Source of the DNA: an uncultured Bacteroidaceae bacterium
GTDB lineage: Bacteria > Bacteroidota > Bacteroidia > Bacteroidales > Bacteroidaceae
DNA length: 64,000 nucleotides
NCBI GenBank assembly: GCA_905234735.1
Contig: CAJOJA010000002.1
Location: 62,001 to 126,000, forward strand
Reading direction: 5' to 3'
Below the pieces are notes generated by a model. That model saw only the letters and a list, made by a program, of their open reading frames with translations, was not told where the DNA came from and searched no databases. Each line of letters begins with the position of its first letter. Within the stretch, counting starts at the first letter, position 1. A program made the position numbers and the translations under genes. Positions 23,501 through 32,877 of this stretch are shown here, in pieces.

Positions 23501-26500
23501 TGGTATCATCAGGGGCAAGCGGAACCATACAACATCTACAAGTCGTGTGACCTTCGACTCGGATATGCTGCAGTCTTCCACCTACGTGAGATACATTCAG
23601 GGCCGTGTGGACACGATATTCGGCGGCAACTACGGCTGTTACGACTATACTGACCGTATCTATAAGGGCTATACCGATGATCAGGGTAATCCGTTGGTGG
23701 ACGACGAGGGCAATCCCATCTTCTCCTATCCGACGTTGAATTACAACTCTTTCGTTCATTTCACGCCTGCCGATAACGCTAACAACAAAGTTGGTATTAT
23801 CTTCGGCGGATCTGCGGGCTTCCCTGGCAGTGTGAGCGTCAACAACGTCATGCAGCGCGAGGCATACATCCTCATGGACGATACCGAGACCAAGGATGCC
23901 GACCGCTTTGCCACCCTGGACGTTTACGGCGGTGGCAGCTTCGCCGGTGTGGGCTTCAAGGACAACTACGGTGCCGGCCGCACGGCCATTGACCTGTATG
24001 GCGGAAGTATCCACAATGTCTATGGTGGCTGCCGCCAGGAAGGCTTTGTCGGTTATACGCGCATCAACGTTCCTGATGAATCTACGGTAAAAGTGAACTC
24101 CATATTCGGCGGCGGTGAGGGTTATACTTCTACCGAGATGGACAAAGATCTAAAACTCTATGGACGTCCCTGCGACCACTATCTCACCTGTATTGACTAT
24201 CGGGGTGAAAATGCCCTTGTGGAAGACGCCATCTACGGTGGTAACCGTAACAGCCGCATTGCGTTCGATACCTACCTATCTATCGATGCCCCCGTCCTGC
24301 AGAGCAATGGCTACCAGGCCACCGTCTATGGTGGCGGCTATGGTACGGAAACCGTCTCCGGCCGTACCAATATCTTCATGAACAACGGTTCCGTGGCCTA
24401 CAAGGTATTTGGCGGAGGCCGCGATGGTAATGTATTCAACTTTGCTTCGTTGAGTCAGTGGTTAGGGACCCAATACCATAACTCTGGAGTAGCAGGAGAT
24501 GTATCCGATATGGTGACAGCCTACGGTGACATCCTCCGCACGTTCGGCACCTATTTGAGAGACCACCCCATCAGCCTGCCCTCAGATATCGGAACCTATG
24601 TCAATGCGTTAGGTGAATATGACGGTAAGTATACCAACGACCTTCTGACCAATCCCGACTACCACCAAACCAATGTACGCCTTATGGACGGTAGCAACGT
24701 TACGGGTTATGCCTACGGTGGCGGCTTTGGTTCCGATGCCATTGTCAGTGGTACCACCTATCTCGAGTTGAAGGGCGGCAACGTGGACAGGGACATCTAT
24801 GGCGGCGGTCAGGGAGGTTATGTGTATGATGAATACGGATTAGGGACGTTCACCGCCTCCACCAATGTCTATATCGAGGGCGGTATGGTCCGTAACGTCT
24901 ATGGTGGAGGCTATCTGGGTCATGTGGGCTTGCACAAAAAGACCGTCGATGAAAACATCGTCGATGCTGAAATCAGCGATTCCTACGCAGGCGATATTCC
25001 CGCTGTGACCAACGTGACCATCGGCAAGGTGGATGGTACCAGCTTCTATGACGGCATCCCGGCCATCATGCGTAATGCCTATGGTGGCGGCGAGGGCGGT
25101 TCGGTCTATGGAACGGCCAACCTGACCATCAACAACGGCTACATCGGCTACCGCTACAAGAACACGACAGAGGGAACTGGTACACCCCAATACGAGTATG
25201 TTCCCGAACTGGACGACCAGAAGCCGAATGCTATCGTAATGGCGGGCAATGCCTTCGGTGGCGGTTATGTCATCAACAGCTTTGTGGATGAGGCTCACGT
25301 TAACATCTTTGGCGGCACTATTCGTGGTAGTGTCTATGGTGGCGGCGAGGTAGGTCCCATCGGTCGCGGTACGTTGAAGGTGGGAGCCACGGGAGGCATA
25401 CAGAACGGCAAGGCCACCATCTACAAGGCTGGTAAGACCCACGTGACGCTGTACGACGGTCATGTGAAGCGCAACGTCTACGGCGGTGGCCGCGGCTATG
25501 ACAGCTGGGGCGGCGACGGTACGAAGTTTATGGATCAAGCCGCAGTGGCCGCATCCGACATGAAGAGTAGAGGCAGTGTTTTCGGTCAGACGGAAGTGGA
25601 CATCTATGGCGGTGAGGTAGGTACCGACGAAGCGGTGGCCGAGGGCTACGGCAACGTCTTCGGCGGCGGCGATATCGGTTTTGTGTATAGTGCCTACGAA
25701 CTGGATGACGGCACCTTGTGCATAGGTAAGAAACCGACGGGCAGTGTGCGCTATGACGGTAGCGATGAAGGCTACTATTATCAATATGAGAAAGGAGCAT
25801 TCAAACTTTCTGACACCGACGAGAAAATCCTGACTGAGGACTGCAAAGTGCTCGTTGAGCCTTGGTGCCAGGCGAATGCGGCAATCACCATCAATGGCCA
25901 TGATTTTGCCGCAGGTGAGTATGTGCCCACTTTATACCTCAACTATTTGGGTAGTAAAAAAGGCGATCCCGATTGGACGAAACTGGCCAAGGAGGATGTC
26001 AACAAGGAGGGTATCATCATCCACAACGCCGTGTTTGCCGGCGGTAACACCTCTCCGGGTTCCACCGATGTGTATGCCAATACCACCACGGTGTTCGGCA
26101 ATGCCACTGCCAGTATCCATGATGCCTACCACCGTGACCTTATCTCCGTCGGTAGGGGACGTATCGGTGGACTTTATGGGGATGGTAACCTGACCCTCGT
26201 CGACGGCTATCGAGAACTGAACATCACGAACTACGGTACGGACTACTACCATATTATGTCCGAGATTACGAAAGAACAATACGATGCTCTTCCGAAGCGT
26301 GAGGCCGCCTATTACGAAATACGCTACCGATGCGTCACCCAATGTGTGGATGACAACGGAAAGACTTATACACAGGGTTCTACCATCACTTCCGACGAGA
26401 TGCAGGCGGTGTTCGAGAATAATACGGTTGACGTGCTGGTACCCGTCTTGGACGGGGAGGGCAATCCTGTCCTTGACGAAAATGGCTATCCGAAGTTCAA

Positions 26501-29500
26501 CAAAGGTACAGGTACTGTCAGCATGCTGGATTCCGATGGCAAACCCCGCAGCTACTATTGGATTGAGAACGGTGTTTGCTCGCGCTATGCCGGTCGTCCG
26601 CTGAATACCATCCAGCGTTCCGACTTCTGCGGTGTCTTTGGCAGCCGCATGGTGATGCAGGGCGCCCGGGACCGTGTGCCCGAGACGGTGGACTACACCA
26701 ACTACACCATTAACCGTGTGCGTGAGGTTTCGCTGAACAAGAAAGTTTCGTTACGCAGTGAAGATGCTGGCGATGCCCGTAACAAGGAGCATGGTAACTA
26801 CTTTGGTATCTACAGTGTTGTGAACTTCCTCGGTTCCCTGACCAGTGATGTGGACTTCCACACTGCCGTCCGTGTTACCGATAATTCTGATATGGATACG
26901 TATGGGCCTGATTATAATTTGTCAACGGTAGAGGTGACAGCGACTTCTGCTGCACTGACCTATTTGGATGAACACCCCATTGACGGGGTTACCGTCGATG
27001 GTTCCACTGTCACCGTAAGTACCTTGGAAGGCCTGGCAAACTTGAAGTCTGTGGATGGTGTGACCATCACAGCCGACAGGCTTACGAACCAGACCTACTA
27101 CCAATGGAAAGAAAGATACCACAACGAGCGCAAGCGCAACAATGGTAATTCGCACAACAAGGTGGCTCTGGCCTCCGGCGTCTATTTGGAACTGACTGGT
27201 GAGCAGGGCAGGGGTACAGGCCTCTACGAGAAGGACTGGGGCTTGATTACCGGTGTCGTGGAACTCGACCTCATCAACGTGCAGCCCGGTATGGGTGGTG
27301 GTTATGTCTATGCCAAGAACGCACACGGCATTCGTAGCAACACGGATAAGGAGCAGACCATCTTGACAGCCTTGAACAAAGGTGCCGTCTCGAACAAGCA
27401 ATTCCAATACGATGAGAAAGAGGGAACCAAGAAGGAATGGGAGACCTCGGGTAACTTCGTACATAGCACCCAGACCATCATCGACGACTGTTACGACCAA
27501 GGATCCAAGTACCTGAGCGGTTATGACAAACCCGATGGTGTTCCTGCCCATTATTGGTTCATCAAGGGTTCGGTCTATATTTACAACCAGTACATCTCGG
27601 CCTATACGGGTGCTCCGAATGCCTACAGCGAGGTTGTGCATATCCCGTTGACCATCACCTCCGCCTCGCATGGCAGGTTGACGCTCTTGAATGTACAACC
27701 AAGCCGCTATGCCTACTATTCTGTCCATTCCGCCGACAAGCAGTCCGTGCTCGGCGAGAACAGCAAGATAGAGCTTCGCGAAACGGAATATGGCCTCAAC
27801 GATGCCATCAACTACTGGGACTACAGCATACTCTCTCAGAATGAGAAGGGTCTGTTTGTCGACGAGACCTACGTGGTCACCGCCGACTGTGTCTACGGAA
27901 CCGATAGCATCAAGGCCGGTACCGTGCTGTTGCCGGGTAATCCCGACGGCAGTGAAGTAGGCACCTACTACTACCTGAAGAAGCATGCTCCCGTCAAAGA
28001 CCTTGACGAAGACGATGATGATACCTCAGAAACGCCCTACGTGCATCACGTTGCGAAGGACAAGGATGTGGACTTCGACTTCGTCTTCCGTCCCTCGAAC
28101 AATGTCAGTCACGACACTGGCTACATCCTGACCTACAATGTCAACAACCCGAACCAGTGGAACACCTGGTACACACCGAAGACCGGCGACTCCATGACTG
28201 GAAAGAAGGATTCCGAGGCAATAGAGAAGGGAGTAGAAAACGGCACGATAACCTTAAGTGACTACGAGGACGGTCCCACCTATACCCCCATCACGACGGG
28301 TCTGTATGGACAGACAGACTATAATGTCGGCAGCATCATCTCCGAAGACATCTATACCACCTACCAGTATGTCAAGGACAACCATGGTTCGGTCATTCCG
28401 TCAACCACAAATAAGAAAGACCCCCACTATCAGGCAAGCTTCTATCCCGCCTATATCGTGACCGATGAACTTTTGGAGTGCACCAACAAAAACGGTACGG
28501 AACAGCGCTTCCATAAAGGTGCAATGTTGTCGAAGGAAGATTACATCATCTATGAGAACGATGGCGTCACTGTAAAGGATAATTCCTTATGGACTGCCAT
28601 TAGCAGCAGTGTGGCCCCAGCATACGTGGTCACCAGTACCGTCCAGCTCAACAAGACCGATTATATCTACCGCAACACCTACATGAAGCTGGCTGAGAAG
28701 AATGCACTGATGGACGCTAATCCTACCCTTGCTACAGAGATAGACGGATCTATAGTACCTGCCTACTACTGTACCGATGCTGGTAAGTATGGTGGCAACT
28801 ACTACGAGACGGGTCATAACTACCGTGGTCTGGCAGCCTTCAGCAGTATGTCGGCCAGCGACAGGGCGAACTTCACCTTCAACTACGATGCCCTCGACCT
28901 GCTCATCGACCCGACCTATAGCAGGGCAAAGGCTGTGAAGTACCAGTACGACGGTGAGGGCTTTACTACAGAGGCTCAGGCAAAGACCAACGATGCCCAA
29001 TATTCTATCCAGACGCCCATCGATTACTCGGCTACATACAAGGGTTCGAGTCTGCAATACATAGACGATAACAACATAGAACGAACAGCAACCGACGGCA
29101 CCGTCCTCACTCGTACCGAGTTTGAGCGCCTGCCCAATGAGCGTCAGTACTATTCTGCCATCACCGTGGCGGATGCCAGCAAGACCTACTACGTAGTGAA
29201 GGAGACTGTGATTCTCGGCGACACGCCGTACGCTGCCGGTCAGGTCATCTCCAGTGATGTCTACAACGATTTGGTGGATAAGGATAAAGTGGCTAAGTTG
29301 AACTTCACCTCAACAGGCACCTACTATTATTGTCGCCAGGACTACACCATAGACCCCAGCCTCTATAGCGATACCAACAAGGGTAAGGTCGTTACGGCAG
29401 ATGTGACCATCGACGATAATCACAGCGAGACAGCCATTCCTGCTGGAACTGAATATATTTCCGAAGTGCCTGCCGGCATTGTCATCACTAAAGACAACTA

Positions 29501-32500
29501 CAATAATGTCATCAACAATCAGGCGAACTTTACTATCCATGGTCTGGCTCCCACGGAGACCAGCACACTCTATGTGGCGCGCAACTCCGACATCTTCGAT
29601 CTTTCTGCGGAGAAGATAATCACCGTCATCTATCAGTACGACTATGTGGAGAGTGATATGGATGGTATGCATATTACGCCAGTCAGCGAGTACCACGTGC
29701 TGAACATCCACCTGAACTTCAAGAGCGGTGTACCCACTGTGGAAGATATCAAGCAGCCCGACATCATCCTGCCCGGTACCACGCTCAGCATTCCCGAACC
29801 TTACGTCACCCCCGGTGCCTACGAAATTACCGGTGGCGGTTGGGTGCTCTTCGATACCGAAAGCGATGCCGAAAGTCACATCAATGGCGTTGAGATTACA
29901 CCAACTACCGACCCGCTCTACCTCTATCAGAGTGGCAACTATCTGTCCTACTACGCCAAGACCTATTTGGGCAAGACATTCTCCAACCACGTGCCCGTAA
30001 GCGTGGCCAACTACCAAGACCTGAAGAAGGTAATGGATGACACGGAGCACCACTACTACATCGACCACAGGGATATATTCGAACGCCTGAAGGTGGAGCC
30101 GAAAATATACATCAACGACTACACCAGCAGCTCGCAGAATGGTCTCGATCTGTTCAAGGACCTCTATGACCTGACGCTGGTCAGTGGAACTGGCCGTGGA
30201 TATACGGTAGCAGACGGTAAGATTACCTATGCTGAGGATCCAGCGAATACAAATCTGGTAGACCACAATCTTCTGAATTCGCGCGTGGCTGCTGGTAACA
30301 ACTTGGAGTTCTTCCTGCGCACGGATATCAACCACACGGAGCCATGGACGCCTATTGGTACCAGTACAGAAACCTGCTTCGAGGGAACCTTCCACGGCGA
30401 CGGTCATGCCCTCAGTGGTCTCAACAATTCGCTCTTCAACCATCTCTGCGGTGACGTCTATAACCTCGGTGTTCAGGGTACGTTCACAAGTGCCGGTATT
30501 GCTGAGACGGGTAGTGGCTATGTAGAGAACTGCTGGATAAGCACAAGCAGTACGTCCGAGAAGACTTCCAAGCCCGTCTTCCATAATCCAAGCAGAACCG
30601 CTGCACAGATTGAGTCGAAGGGTTCCATACAGATGGTCAACACCTACTATCAGGAGGAAGCAACAGGCGTGACGAATCCCTACACCAACCACGCCGCTGA
30701 GGCCACCTACGGCCTCGCCCCGACGCGCAAGCCTGCCAAGGCCTTCTACAACGGTGAGGTGGCCTACGACCTGAACGGGTTCTATCTGTACAAGCGCTAC
30801 TGCGACAAGACTGTAAAGACGGGAGACGACAATCAGAAGTATCGCTACTTCACTATCGGCGAGGATGATAAACTGGAGCTCAAGTTACTTAACTACTATG
30901 CCGGCTATCCGAAATACTGCTCTTCGGGCTTCGGTGGCAGTCAGTACGTTGAGGACCGCTTTGCCGACGGCGACTTCCGCTATGCGGCCGGCGAGATTCC
31001 GACGGAGGCCGACGAACGGCAGTATGTAGATCCCGATGACGACACCAAGACCTGCTTCTCGCCCATCTGGCCCGACGACTACCTGTTCTTTGGTCAGAAA
31101 CTGACCTATGGCTATTCGGCTACGCAGGCCCATCAGGAGGTGCCTACGGCAATTGCGAGGTTCAACGGACGCCTGTCGCTGAACGCTGATGCCAACCGCG
31201 TATATCGTGCGCCGGCCTACTACCGCGACAGTATAATGAGCGTTGCCCACTTCAACCCACAGGTGTACCTGGCTCAAAAGTCGAAGGACGGTACCCGTGA
31301 GGCTTATCCCAACATGACGGCCATCGACTTCAATGACAACCGATACGGCTCCTATAAGACTTATAAGACTTATGAGAAGGGTGCATGGAATGTTACTACA
31401 GGCTCTGACGCCATCCAGGCTTTCTATCCACCCCTGCTCGACGACGGCGGTCTGCTGAGTATATCCAATGTCGACGAGACCCGGAACTTGCTTGTCTATG
31501 CACCCGCTGCATCCGGTAGCGGCTACACCAACCCGACCACTTACGGTGTGCTGACCGGATATTTCGCAAATCCTGCCTACAGCGACTACTATTCCAGCGC
31601 GGATAAGTACCGCATGGTTGCAGATGCGACTTCAGTATCCTCGTCCGTCTACGGTCACCTCGTCCAAAGCACTCTGACGGCCACCAGCGACCATCTGCTC
31701 GTGGACAAGCAGGACTTCAACTGCCCGATTCAATATCAGTTCGATGACGAGCATCGCATGTGGTACCAGCGCAAGCCCGAGGACAACGAATTTGTAACCT
31801 CGGAATGGTCGGATACCGAGCCTTCCGTACGTACCTCCAAGGGCTGGCAAGGCATCAGCCTGCCCTTCACGGCCGAACTGGTAACCACCAACGACAAGGG
31901 AGAGATTACCCACTTCTACAGCGGTAGTGAGAGCAGTAAGAATAGTACCGGAACCAAGATAGGCCACGAATATTGGCTGCGCGAGTTTGACAATATTAGA
32001 GTAGAGGATGCTGTAGCCAAGGGTACCTTCACCTATCCCGCTGCCTCAGGATACCAGGAAAAGAACTATACCAACACCTTCCTCTGGGATTACTACTATT
32101 TGAACACCGGTCGCCACAACCATAAGGACAAGAACGACGATACCTATCAGACCTATTACAACACTTCGCATAACTACTCGAGCTACCCGTTGCTGGCCAA
32201 TGGTACAGCATATCTCCTGGGTCTGCCGGGTGAGACCTACTACGAGTTTGACCTCAGTGGTAATTTTGAAGCTAACAACACTGCCGCTTCCATCGATAAA
32301 CTGGAAAAGCAGATGATAACCTTCGCCTCCGATGTGGAAAGCATCATCCATGTGAGCGACGGAGAGACTGTAGGAAAGAAAGTCACATACGACGGATATG
32401 ACTACTACTTCAAGCCCAGTTACTTGAATGAGGAACTGGGGACAGATGCTTACGTCTTGAACACTGACGGCAATGCCTACTATAAGTTAGGTAGCACTTC

Positions 32501-32864
32501 GGAGAATGAACTCCATAAGGTGACGCCCTCGCAGAATGCCTTCCGGCCCTACTTTGTTGCTAAGGTACACAGTGGAGACGTGAAGGCTATGATGCCCGAC
32601 TACATCGTCTTCGGCGACGGCATCAGTGAACTGGGCGGAGAAGAAGAGCAGACCTTCAACCAGACGGGCAAGCTCATCATACGTTCTTACCATCGCACCT
32701 TGTCCGTGACCTCGACGATGGCTGCCGAGACGAAGGTAACCATTGTTAATGCCGCTGGTGCACTCATCAACAGGTTCACCATCCAGCCCGGCGAAACCAT
32801 CGAGACAGACGTCCATACCCCAGGCGTTTACCTTGTCAACCGAACAAAGATAGCCATACGATAA
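20538..32864 (+). CDS. Giant secreted YGGG-repeat protein A (4108 residues), predicted beta-solenoid adhesin
   Basis: Not a family I can name. A clear signal peptide (MKRIASIIILLIGIAQLMQA) ends near residue 20. Residues about 27-1880 are built of [VI][YF]GGG units, each followed by G-x-V-x-G and a short beta strand, the pattern of a parallel beta-helix. Residues about 1900-3050 contain diverged tandem modules of about 60-70 residues (PAYVVTxxV, then GxxIS and a Tyr). Around 3255-3330 a GLUG-like segment is visible (EPWTPIGTSTETCFEGTFHG). The last 65 residues (RTLSVTSTMAAETKVTIVNA, then PGVYLVN) resemble a type IX secretion C-terminal sorting domain; this is an inference. It follows the pilins by 39 bases and precedes giant protein B by 13. 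A surface adhesin role is inferred from repeats, export signals and location. Confidence 0.8.
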   Translation: MKRIASIIILLIGIAQLMQAQIKVGGNIYGGGNRGNVDGSTKVTVMAGNLNKVFGGARMANVGGNTYVNVDGKNATGYSIINYLYGGNDISGTIGTAKAVNETLPTELTGNEDGVDYTWNTYVHISAKMDATDPTKVAADNEKIYIGQAFAGGNGEYTYTDDEGNDLKDSEGNYIVKSGDQTIATRATAFNVPEVAKSYLDVQGGSIVYAYGGGNNATVKEKAVIHVDNPSEVVNHVLVDDDGLEADAATYTAYETGLENETYDPDGTNVIDGKNYHELLTTSRFRYDMGINTTFSFPSSGAFQIGRFFGGNNRAEMAIRPVWNLQSGKIRNLYSGGNKGAMSSPEGLLLEIPATSTIVVDNIFGGCRMADVIPKVDGIYTPCMNLQDKDNEGNLIYKFPNELAARVLVRGGDVNNVYGGNDITGKVYGGNAIGIYSSIRGDVYGGGNGAYPYTDDDNLKNDFTYGDLYYEGDGTAESLNAFRPNAEQVSIRLKGTDAEHPTVVRGSIYCGGNCASIQPVKSNPMIELKIGSHSIAENVFLGNNGAGMINPSILETLKSINSLNLLDPSVFAEYMEGVVMNHTPQIVFDSKTNGDHDDYVDNSSYVGSFYCGGNVGGMAIAGKNTYHIDRRLNIYTKFVGGCNNADVEAGPYNAAYEGGVIGVRGERGQSTSDYFTSNGTASGDIRDRLEINLNNLTITPLRWSDDNTQLIWNTHKWFEYSRIEAGTTLAVGDTYYTYNTTTKKYEQQTVTDSPIAVGESDEYYEMFQDFAPVPRDPSDKDIRVLGGNVYGGCYNSGHVNGNVIININEDVLKRDEVFGDEGPYGREASGVDFEKQRDDVDAVALTVFGAGCGEQTEIWGSTTVNLNNGYVFQVFGGGEEGVVGKKNADGEYAYDKRYSTNVNLKGPNAGYSDKEDGPPLAEAEYIFGGGNEGDVCGDTYVNLGNGRFYDAFGGACNADIYGGVEVTVGYNGGFPWSLDNIYGGNNFGGIIRGKRNHTTSTSRVTFDSDMLQSSTYVRYIQGRVDTIFGGNYGCYDYTDRIYKGYTDDQGNPLVDDEGNPIFSYPTLNYNSFVHFTPADNANNKVGIIFGGSAGFPGSVSVNNVMQREAYILMDDTETKDADRFATLDVYGGGSFAGVGFKDNYGAGRTAIDLYGGSIHNVYGGCRQEGFVGYTRINVPDESTVKVNSIFGGGEGYTSTEMDKDLKLYGRPCDHYLTCIDYRGENALVEDAIYGGNRNSRIAFDTYLSIDAPVLQSNGYQATVYGGGYGTETVSGRTNIFMNNGSVAYKVFGGGRDGNVFNFASLSQWLGTQYHNSGVAGDVSDMVTAYGDILRTFGTYLRDHPISLPSDIGTYVNALGEYDGKYTNDLLTNPDYHQTNVRLMDGSNVTGYAYGGGFGSDAIVSGTTYLELKGGNVDRDIYGGGQGGYVYDEYGLGTFTASTNVYIEGGMVRNVYGGGYLGHVGLHKKTVDENIVDAEISDSYAGDIPAVTNVTIGKVDGTSFYDGIPAIMRNAYGGGEGGSVYGTANLTINNGYIGYRYKNTTEGTGTPQYEYVPELDDQKPNAIVMAGNAFGGGYVINSFVDEAHVNIFGGTIRGSVYGGGEVGPIGRGTLKVGATGGIQNGKATIYKAGKTHVTLYDGHVKRNVYGGGRGYDSWGGDGTKFMDQAAVAASDMKSRGSVFGQTEVDIYGGEVGTDEAVAEGYGNVFGGGDIGFVYSAYELDDGTLCIGKKPTGSVRYDGSDEGYYYQYEKGAFKLSDTDEKILTEDCKVLVEPWCQANAAITINGHDFAAGEYVPTLYLNYLGSKKGDPDWTKLAKEDVNKEGIIIHNAVFAGGNTSPGSTDVYANTTTVFGNATASIHDAYHRDLISVGRGRIGGLYGDGNLTLVDGYRELNITNYGTDYYHIMSEITKEQYDALPKREAAYYEIRYRCVTQCVDDNGKTYTQGSTITSDEMQAVFENNTVDVLVPVLDGEGNPVLDENGYPKFNKGTGTVSMLDSDGKPRSYYWIENGVCSRYAGRPLNTIQRSDFCGVFGSRMVMQGARDRVPETVDYTNYTINRVREVSLNKKVSLRSEDAGDARNKEHGNYFGIYSVVNFLGSLTSDVDFHTAVRVTDNSDMDTYGPDYNLSTVEVTATSAALTYLDEHPIDGVTVDGSTVTVSTLEGLANLKSVDGVTITADRLTNQTYYQWKERYHNERKRNNGNSHNKVALASGVYLELTGEQGRGTGLYEKDWGLITGVVELDLINVQPGMGGGYVYAKNAHGIRSNTDKEQTILTALNKGAVSNKQFQYDEKEGTKKEWETSGNFVHSTQTIIDDCYDQGSKYLSGYDKPDGVPAHYWFIKGSVYIYNQYISAYTGAPNAYSEVVHIPLTITSASHGRLTLLNVQPSRYAYYSVHSADKQSVLGENSKIELRETEYGLNDAINYWDYSILSQNEKGLFVDETYVVTADCVYGTDSIKAGTVLLPGNPDGSEVGTYYYLKKHAPVKDLDEDDDDTSETPYVHHVAKDKDVDFDFVFRPSNNVSHDTGYILTYNVNNPNQWNTWYTPKTGDSMTGKKDSEAIEKGVENGTITLSDYEDGPTYTPITTGLYGQTDYNVGSIISEDIYTTYQYVKDNHGSVIPSTTNKKDPHYQASFYPAYIVTDELLECTNKNGTEQRFHKGAMLSKEDYIIYENDGVTVKDNSLWTAISSSVAPAYVVTSTVQLNKTDYIYRNTYMKLAEKNALMDANPTLATEIDGSIVPAYYCTDAGKYGGNYYETGHNYRGLAAFSSMSASDRANFTFNYDALDLLIDPTYSRAKAVKYQYDGEGFTTEAQAKTNDAQYSIQTPIDYSATYKGSSLQYIDDNNIERTATDGTVLTRTEFERLPNERQYYSAITVADASKTYYVVKETVILGDTPYAAGQVISSDVYNDLVDKDKVAKLNFTSTGTYYYCRQDYTIDPSLYSDTNKGKVVTADVTIDDNHSETAIPAGTEYISEVPAGIVITKDNYNNVINNQANFTIHGLAPTETSTLYVARNSDIFDLSAEKIITVIYQYDYVESDMDGMHITPVSEYHVLNIHLNFKSGVPTVEDIKQPDIILPGTTLSIPEPYVTPGAYEITGGGWVLFDTESDAESHINGVEITPTTDPLYLYQSGNYLSYYAKTYLGKTFSNHVPVSVANYQDLKKVMDDTEHHYYIDHRDIFERLKVEPKIYINDYTSSSQNGLDLFKDLYDLTLVSGTGRGYTVADGKITYAEDPANTNLVDHNLLNSRVAAGNNLEFFLRTDINHTEPWTPIGTSTETCFEGTFHGDGHALSGLNNSLFNHLCGDVYNLGVQGTFTSAGIAETGSGYVENCWISTSSTSEKTSKPVFHNPSRTAAQIESKGSIQMVNTYYQEEATGVTNPYTNHAAEATYGLAPTRKPAKAFYNGEVAYDLNGFYLYKRYCDKTVKTGDDNQKYRYFTIGEDDKLELKLLNYYAGYPKYCSSGFGGSQYVEDRFADGDFRYAAGEIPTEADERQYVDPDDDTKTCFSPIWPDDYLFFGQKLTYGYSATQAHQEVPTAIARFNGRLSLNADANRVYRAPAYYRDSIMSVAHFNPQVYLAQKSKDGTREAYPNMTAIDFNDNRYGSYKTYKTYEKGAWNVTTGSDAIQAFYPPLLDDGGLLSISNVDETRNLLVYAPAASGSGYTNPTTYGVLTGYFANPAYSDYYSSADKYRMVADATSVSSSVYGHLVQSTLTATSDHLLVDKQDFNCPIQYQFDDEHRMWYQRKPEDNEFVTSEWSDTEPSVRTSKGWQGISLPFTAELVTTNDKGEITHFYSGSESSKNSTGTKIGHEYWLREFDNIRVEDAVAKGTFTYPAASGYQEKNYTNTFLWDYYYLNTGRHNHKDKNDDTYQTYYNTSHNYSSYPLLANGTAYLLGLPGETYYEFDLSGNFEANNTAASIDKLEKQMITFASDVESIIHVSDGETVGKKVTYDGYDYYFKPSYLNEELGTDAYVLNTDGNAYYKLGSTSENELHKVTPSQNAFRPYFVAKVHSGDVKAMMPDYIVFGDGISELGGEEEQTFNQTGKLIIRSYHRTLSVTSTMAAETKVTIVNAAGALINRFTIQPGETIETDVHTPGVYLVNRTKIAIR
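20610..26190. repeat. YGGG beta-solenoid repeat region of giant protein A
   Basis: Degenerate repeats of [VI][YF]GGG or [VI][YF]GGN roughly every 30-60 residues, often preceded by G-x-[IV] and followed by G-x-V. At DNA level the recurring core is close to GTCTATGGCGGTGG with synonymous changes, so the repeat is old and under protein-level constraint. Confidence 0.85.
31351..31377. repeat. 9-bp repeat inside giant protein A, in another reading frame
   Basis: CCTATAAGA, CTTATAAGA, CTTATGAGA: three units of the dispersed 9-bp repeat, here read as SYKTYKTYE rather than as Met-Gly-Leu. This shows insertion or expansion of the repeat within a coding region. Confidence 0.85.
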
Positions 32865-32877
32865 TATCCTATACAAT

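Noticed and set aside
22233..24014. Long antisense open frames inside the giant genes (for example 593, 354 and 460 codons)
   Set aside because: The Gly-rich sense code lacks stop codons in its complement, so long antisense frames are expected by chance; they show no start context, signal peptide or family motif.
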